Shown: positions 61,201-64,000 of the stretch, piece after piece
How the letters are laid out: every line of letters begins with the position of its first letter
Numbering within the stretch: position 1 is the stretch's first letter
Assembly (NCBI GenBank): GCA_965250205.1
Contig: CBDFNK010000016.1
Span: 1 to 64,000 of the forward strand
Origin: JAHZKN01 sp965250205
Lineage (GTDB): Bacteria > Pseudomonadota > Alphaproteobacteria > Rhizobiales > Hyphomicrobiaceae
DNA length: 64,000 nucleotides
Direction of reading: 5' to 3'
Notes under the pieces: model-generated
What the model saw: only the letters and a program-made list of their open reading frames with translations
Database searches by the model: none
What the model was told of the DNA's origin: nothing
Position numbers and translations under genes: made by a program

Positions 61201-64000
61201 CATTGGCACCGATGGCGGCAACAAACTGCACCGCGAGTTACACGGTTCAGCAGGCAGATATTGATGGCAACGGCATCGACACCAACGGCGCGGTTGATGG
61301 CGATAGCGATATCGACAACACCGTCACCATTGACACCGATCAAACCGCACCGCAGACCGCCTCCGAAACGGTCTCGATTGGGCAAAATGCTGCTTTCACA
61401 GTGACCAAGTCCGCCGACCTGTCGTCTGTCAGCAGTGACGGTGATGTGATCAGCTATACGATTGCGGTCACCAATACCGGCAATGTCACGCTGACCGGCT
61501 TAACGATTGCAGACCCGTTGACCGGAGACGAAGCCTGCCCCGTGGCCACATTGGCACCGATGGCGGCAACAAACTGCACGGCGAGTTACACGGTTCAGCA
61601 GGCGGACATTGACGGCAATGGCATTGATATCAATGGAGCGGTTGATGGCGATAGCGATATCGACAACACCGTCACTATCGACACAGATCAAACCGCACCG
61701 CAGACCGCCTCAGAGACGGTGGCGATTGGGCAAAATGCTACTTTCACAGTGACCAAGTCCGCCGACCTGTCGTCTGTCAGCAGTGACGGTGATGTGATCA
61801 GCTATACGATCGCTGTCACCAATACCGGCAATGTCACGCTGACAGGCTTAACGATTGCCGATCCTTTGACCGGAGACGAAGCCTGTCCCGTGGCCACATT
61901 GGCACCGATGGCGGCAACAAACTGCACCGCGAGTTACACGGTTCAGCAGGCAGATATTGATGGCAACGGCATCGACACCAACGGCGCGGTTGATGGCGAT
62001 AGCGATATCGACAACACCGTCACCATTGACACCGATCAAACCGCACCGCAGACCGCCTCCGAAACGGTCTCGATTGGGCAAAATGCTGCTTTCACAGTGA
62101 CCAAGTCCGCCGACCTGTCGTCTGTCAGCAGTGACGGTGATGTGATCAGCTATACGATTGCGGTCACCAATACCGGCAATGTCACGCTGACCGGCTTAAC
62201 GATTGCAGACCCGTTGACCGGAGACGAAGCCTGCCCCGTGGCCACATTGGCACCGATGGCGGCAACAAACTGCACGGCGAGTTACACGGTTCAGCAGGCG
62301 GACATTGACGGCAATGGCATTGATATCAATGGAGCGGTTGATGGCGATAGCGATATCGACAACACCGTCACTATCGACACAGATCAAACCGCACCGCAGA
62401 CCGCCTCAGAGACGGTGGCGATTGGGCAAAATGCTACTTTCACAGTGACCAAGTCCGCCGACCTGTCGTCTGTCAGCAGTGACGGTGATGTGATCAGCTA
62501 TACGATCGCTGTCACCAATACCGGCAATGTCACGCTGACAGGCTTAACGATTGCCGATCCTTTGACCGGAGACGAAGCCTGTCCCGTGGCCACATTGGCA
62601 CCGATGGCGGCAACAAACTGCACCGCGAGTTACACGGTTCAGCAGGCAGATATTGATGGCAACGGCATCGACACCAACGGCGCGGTTGATGGCGATAGCG
62701 ATATCGACAACACCGTCACCATTGATACCGATCAAACCGCACCGCAGACCGCCTCCGAAACGGTCTCGATTGGGCAAAATGCTGCTTTCACAGTGACCAA
62801 GTCCGCCGACCTGTCGTCTGTCAGCAGTGACGGTGATGTGATCAGCTATACGATTGCGGTCACCAATACCGGCAATATCACGCTGACCGGACTGACGATC
62901 GCTGATCCTTTGACCGGAGACGAAGCCTGTCCCGTGGCCACATTGGCACCAATGGCGGCAACAAACTGCACCGCGACTTACACGGTTCAGCAATCTGATA
63001 TTGACAACAATGGCATTGACACAACCGGCGCGGTTGATGGCGATGGTGATATTGACAACCTTGTCACTATCGACACAGATCAAACCGGCCCACAAACTGC
63101 CTATGCAACCGTGTCCGTTGGCCAAAGTGCATCCATTGTTGTCAACAAGACCGCAGATGTTGCTACAGTGGATGCCGACGGTGATGTGATCAGCTATACG
63201 ATTGCGGTCACCAATACCGGCAATGTCATGCTGACCGGACTGACGATCGCTGATCCGCTCACCGGAGACGAAGCCTGCCCGGTTGCAACGCTGGCACCGA
63301 TGGCGTCAACAAACTGCACCGCGAGTTACACGGTTCAGCAGTCGGACATTGATGGCAACGGCATCGACACCAACGGCGCCATTGATGGTGACAGCGATAT
63401 CGACAACACCGTCACCATTGACACCGATCAAACGGCACCCCAGACCGCCTCTGAGACGGTCGCCATCGAACAATTTGCCGGTGTTGTGGTTACAAAATCC
63501 ACGTCAAATGCGGACTTCTCCAATGTTGGCGATATTATTCCTTATGAGATTGTGATCCAAAACACAGGCAGTGTGACGCTCACCAGCATCACGTTGACGG
63601 ATCCGCTGACCAACGATGAGTCGTGTCCATCCTCATCGCTTGCATCTGGCGGGACGATGACCTGTACGGCAACGCTCAGTGTTACGGCCAGCCAACTTCT
63701 CGCCCGTGAAATTGTGAACGTCGCGCGCGTGACCACAGCGCAAGCGGCACCACGCATGTCCAACCCCGTGACCCTACGCCTTAACCGCGCGTATGCCCGC
63801 AATCGGACGTTGCGTGCGATTAACAATTTCCTTGCTCGGCGCGCGGACCAAATCACAGCGTCTGACCCGGATCTGGCCAACCGCCTAAATGCAGGGTGCG
63901 GAAATGGAAAGTTACCTCAAGTCTCCGGCAATGGCAGCGATGAGACATCTCAGTTCAGAGTAAGCGGAAGTCTGCGAGACTCGCTTCGTCATGGTGACAA
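55209..64000 (+). CDS. giant DUF11-repeat autotransporter, 3' end beyond window
   Basis: From the ATG at 55209 I find no in-frame stop to the last base: 2930 codons. A long N-terminal extension leads to a signal helix (VVVSLVTFFTFLFLLGTSAW, cut near residue 72). A ~135-residue head (with four Cys) is followed by 22 units of 116 residues (55827-63482) and one divergent, shortened unit. Each unit is a DUF11/Ig-like fold starting FTVTKTADV, with ITYTIAVANTGNVTLTGLTI, DPLTGDEACPV, a second Cys in STNCTASYTV, and an Asp-rich turn DIDGNGIDINGAVDGDGDID. After 63720 the sequence (LRAINNFLARRADQITASDP) is typical of the linker before a type V translocator barrel in alphaproteobacterial DUF11 autotransporters, so the barrel should follow. 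No strong ribosome site is visible before the ATG; later starts before the signal helix are possible. Confidence 0.88.
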   Translation, partial: MPNKIKGSRILRSAQLAQHTLSFVCQRLWTTTTRSFRVHTPWLSQATAANVVVSLVTFFTFLFLLGTSAWAQNTNVNFGPAQTNAIGGNLTFNLVVGTSITGNATLNVTNIYGDLNSNNEVVTIFADGVVVGTFGGFGGRNCTNGPNQIISIPQATLQPLIADGALTLTFDANNRVDFCTVAGSGRREPPNLRVGGNLSYPGATPQFTVTKTPNVANVDEDGDVITYAIAVANTGNVTLTGLTITDPLTGDEACPVATLAPMASTNCTASYTVQQSDIDGNGIDINGAVDGDGDIDNTVTIDTDQTAPQTALAAVMIGQNPAFTVTKTADVASVDSDGDVITYAIAVANTGNVTLTGLTITDPLTGDEACPVATLAPMASTNCTASYTVQQSDIDGNGIDTNGAVDGDGDIDNTVTIDTDQTAPQTALAAVMIGQNPAFTVTKTADVASVDSDGDVITYAIAVANTGNVTLTGLTIADPLTGDEACTVASLAPMASTNCTASYTVQQSDIDGNGIDINGAVDGDGDIDNTVTIDTDQTAPQTALAAVMIGQNPAFTVTKTADVASVDSDGDVITYAIAVANTGNVTLTGLTIADPLTGDEACPVATLAPMASTNCTASYTVQQSDIDGNGIDTNGAVDGDGDIDNTVTIDTDQTAPQTATETVSVTQNPVFSVTKTADVTSVDSDGDVITYTIAVANTGNVTLTGLTIADPLTGDEACTVASLAPMASTNCTASYTVQQADIDGNGIDINGAVDGDGDIDNTVTIDTDQTAPQTASETVAVAQNAALTVTKTADVTSVDSDGDVITYTIAVANTGNVTLTGLTIADPLTGDEACTVASLAPMASTNCTASYTVQQADIDGNGIDINGAVDGDGDIDNTASVSTDQTGPQTASETVAISQNADFTVTKTADVASVDSDGDVITYTIAVANTGNVTLTGLTITDPLTGDEACPVASLAPMASTNCTASYTVQQSDIDGNGIDTNGAVDGDGDIDNTVTIDTDQTAPQTATETVSVTQNPVFSVTKTADVTSVDSDGDVITYTIAVANTGNVTLTGLTIADPLTGDEACTVASLAPMASTNCTASYTVQQADIDGNGIDINGAVDGDGDIDNTVTIDTDQTAPQTASETVAVAQNAALTVTKTADVTSVDSDGDVITYTIAVANTGNVTLTGLTIADPLTGDEACPVASLAPMAATNCTASYTVQQADIDGNGIDINGAVDGDGDIDNTVTIDTDQTAPQTASETVSVTQNPVFSVTKTADVAFVDTEGDVITYAIAVTNAGNVTLTGLTIADPLTGDEACPVATLAPMASTNCTASYTVQQSDIDGNGIDTNGAVDGDGDIDNTVTIDTDQTAPQTASEIVAISQNADFTVTKTADLATIDSDGDVITYTIAVTNTGNVTLTGLTIADPLTGDEACPVATLAPMASTNCTASYTVQQADIDGNGIDTNGAVDGDGDIDNTVTIDTDQTAPQTATETVSVTQNPVFSVTKMSDVAAVENDGDVITYTIAITNTGNVTLTGLTIADPLTGDEACPVVTLAPLASTNCTATYTVQQSDIDGNGIDTNGAVDGDGDIDNTVTIDTDQTGPQSASETVGFNLSPALSVTKTADVTSVDAEGEVITYTIALTNTGNITLTGLTIDDPLTGDEACPVTSLIPSASTSCTATYTVQQSDIDNNGIDTSGAVDGDGDIDNTVTVDTNQTAPVVASETVNIARNVAFTVGKTADIAIVSKDGDVITYTIAVTNIGNVTLSGIAITDTLTADEACPVASLAPLVSTNCTATYTVQQSDIDGNGIDTNGAVDGDGDIDNTVTVNTDQAPAQMSSETVAITQSPSLTVTKTANLTTVSSDGDVISYTIAVTNTGNLTLTGLTIADPLTGDEACPVATLAPMAATNCTASYTVQQADIDGNGIDINGAVDGDSDIDNTVTIDTDQTAPQTASETVAIGQNATFTVTKSADLSSVSSDGDVISYTIAVTNTGNVTLTGLTIADPLTGDEACPVATLAPMAATNCTASYTVQQADIDGNGIDTNGAVDGDSDIDNTVTIDTDQTAPQTASETVSIGQNAAFTVTKSADLSSVSSDGDVISYTIAVTNTGNVTLTGLTIADPLTGDEACPVATLAPMAATNCTASYTVQQADIDGNGIDINGAVDGDSDIDNTVTIDTDQTAPQTASETVAIGQNATFTVTKSADLSSVSSDGDVISYTIAVTNTGNVTLTGLTIADPLTGDEACPVATLAPMAATNCTASYTVQQADIDGNGIDTNGAVDGDSDIDNTVTIDTDQTAPQTASETVSIGQNAAFTVTKSADLSSVSSDGDVISYTIAVTNTGNVTLTGLTIADPLTGDEACPVATLAPMAATNCTASYTVQQADIDGNGIDINGAVDGDSDIDNTVTIDTDQTAPQTASETVAIGQNATFTVTKSADLSSVSSDGDVISYTIAVTNTGNVTLTGLTIADPLTGDEACPVATLAPMAATNCTASYTVQQADIDGNGIDTNGAVDGDSDIDNTVTIDTDQTAPQTASETVSIGQNAAFTVTKSADLSSVSSDGDVISYTIAVTNTGNITLTGLTIADPLTGDEACPVATLAPMAATNCTATYTVQQSDIDNNGIDTTGAVDGDGDIDNLVTIDTDQTGPQTAYATVSVGQSASIVVNKTADVATVDADGDVISYTIAVTNTGNVMLTGLTIADPLTGDEACPVATLAPMASTNCTASYTVQQSDIDGNGIDTNGAIDGDSDIDNTVTIDTDQTAPQTASETVAIEQFAGVVVTKSTSNADFSNVGDIIPYEIVIQNTGSVTLTSITLTDPLTNDESCPSSSLASGGTMTCTATLSVTASQLLAREIVNVARVTTAQAAPRMSNPVTLRLNRAYARNRTLRAINNFLARRADQITASDPDLANRLNAGCGNGKLPQVSGNGSDETSQFRVSGSLRDSLRHGD
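55827..63482 (+). repeat. 22 tandem 348-bp coding repeats
   Basis: The codon for Asp of DPLTGDEAC recurs at 55944 and again at 63252, exactly 21 x 348 bp later; intermediate copies checked fall on the same grid. So no unit has gained or lost a base. Nucleotide identity between units is high throughout. Units fall into subtypes: an early one (linker ALAAVMIGQNPAFTVTK), a middle one (ETVSVTQNPVFSVTK and ETVAVAQNAALTVTK), a diverged one (about 59640-60700) and a late one (SADLSSVSSDGDVISY with DGDSDID). Confidence 0.95.
61021..62870 (+). repeat. 696-bp higher-order (dimer) repeat inside the array
   Basis: Bases 61021-61716 and 61717-62412 read identically over 696 bp, i.e. two 348-bp units copied as a block. 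A third block from 62413 continues nearly identical for about 450 bp (for example one C-to-T change in ATTGATACC at ~62725, and GGCAATATC at ~62877). The two units within the dimer differ from each other (IDTNGA/IDINGA, ETVS/ETVA). Confidence 0.93.

Noticed and set aside
60804..63125. Periodic open frames on the minus strand across the repeat array
   Set aside because: They recur every 348 bp as a by-product of the plus-strand repeat and have no signal, ribosome site or family match. The plus-strand frame is continuous and explains the codon pattern.
55827..63482. CRISPR or other spaced-repeat array
   Set aside because: Units are contiguous 348-bp coding repeats without short repeats and unique spacers, and no cas genes are present.

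Overview
The window looks like a chromosomal segment of an alphaproteobacterium, most likely in the Hyphomicrobiales (Rhizobiales) or a close marine relative. Pointers are an IalB-family protein, paired TIGR02281-type retropepsins, a DUF1289 protein, a small bactofilin, an MbhD/DUF4040-containing Mrp-type operon and a palindromic intergenic repeat of a kind common in Rhizobiales. No rRNA or tRNA gene and no CRISPR array is visible. Species cannot be named from sequence alone.

Layout. 1-3.7 kb: 3' end of pntB, a HIT protein, a membrane protein, a metallopeptidase-like secreted protein and an alpha/beta hydrolase whose C-terminus runs into an IS630 remnant. 3.6-5.1 kb: that remnant plus a second, end-to-end IS630 element with TA-flanked inverted repeats. 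5.2-26.5 kb: mostly housekeeping genes (phosphomannomutase, DUF1289/retropepsin cluster, histidine kinase, nuclease, GST, MBL-fold enzyme, UDG-like protein, Lrp/AsnC, MAPEG, hydroxyacid dehydrogenase, ThDP enzyme, caspase-Sel1 protein, YeeE/YedE transporter, L,D-transpeptidase, DUF2946-like and His-rich outer-membrane pair, GlsB). Four copies of an undescribed ~130-bp intergenic repeat are scattered through this part. 26.7-34.2 kb: a tightly overlapping ten-gene Mrp/Mbh-like cation antiporter operon with three antiporter-type subunits. 34.2-38.4 kb: a NodU-type carbamoyltransferase divergent from ornithine/arginine-type decarboxylase and agmatinase genes. 38.5-42.2 kb: bactofilin, TusA and an MMPL/RND exporter.

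42.3-64 kb is a surface-protein region. It holds a 1.67-kaa secreted protein with DUF11-like domains and a long Cys-rich basic tail, a divergent ECF sigma factor, small secreted Cys-rich and Lys/Ala-rich proteins, IS3 debris that has joined a broken Lys/Ala-rich paralogue to a headless autotransporter, an IalB protein, a decayed IS3 element, and a giant DUF11-type autotransporter open from 55209 to the end of the window. The giant gene carries 22 tandem units of exactly 348 bp with higher-order structure, and it breaks off just before its expected translocator barrel.

The most notable items are the 348-bp repeat array, the intergenic repeat family that sits on stop codons, the three-antiporter operon, and the near-identical 16-bp palindrome shared by the ECF/secreted-protein promoter region and the MBL-fold gene.
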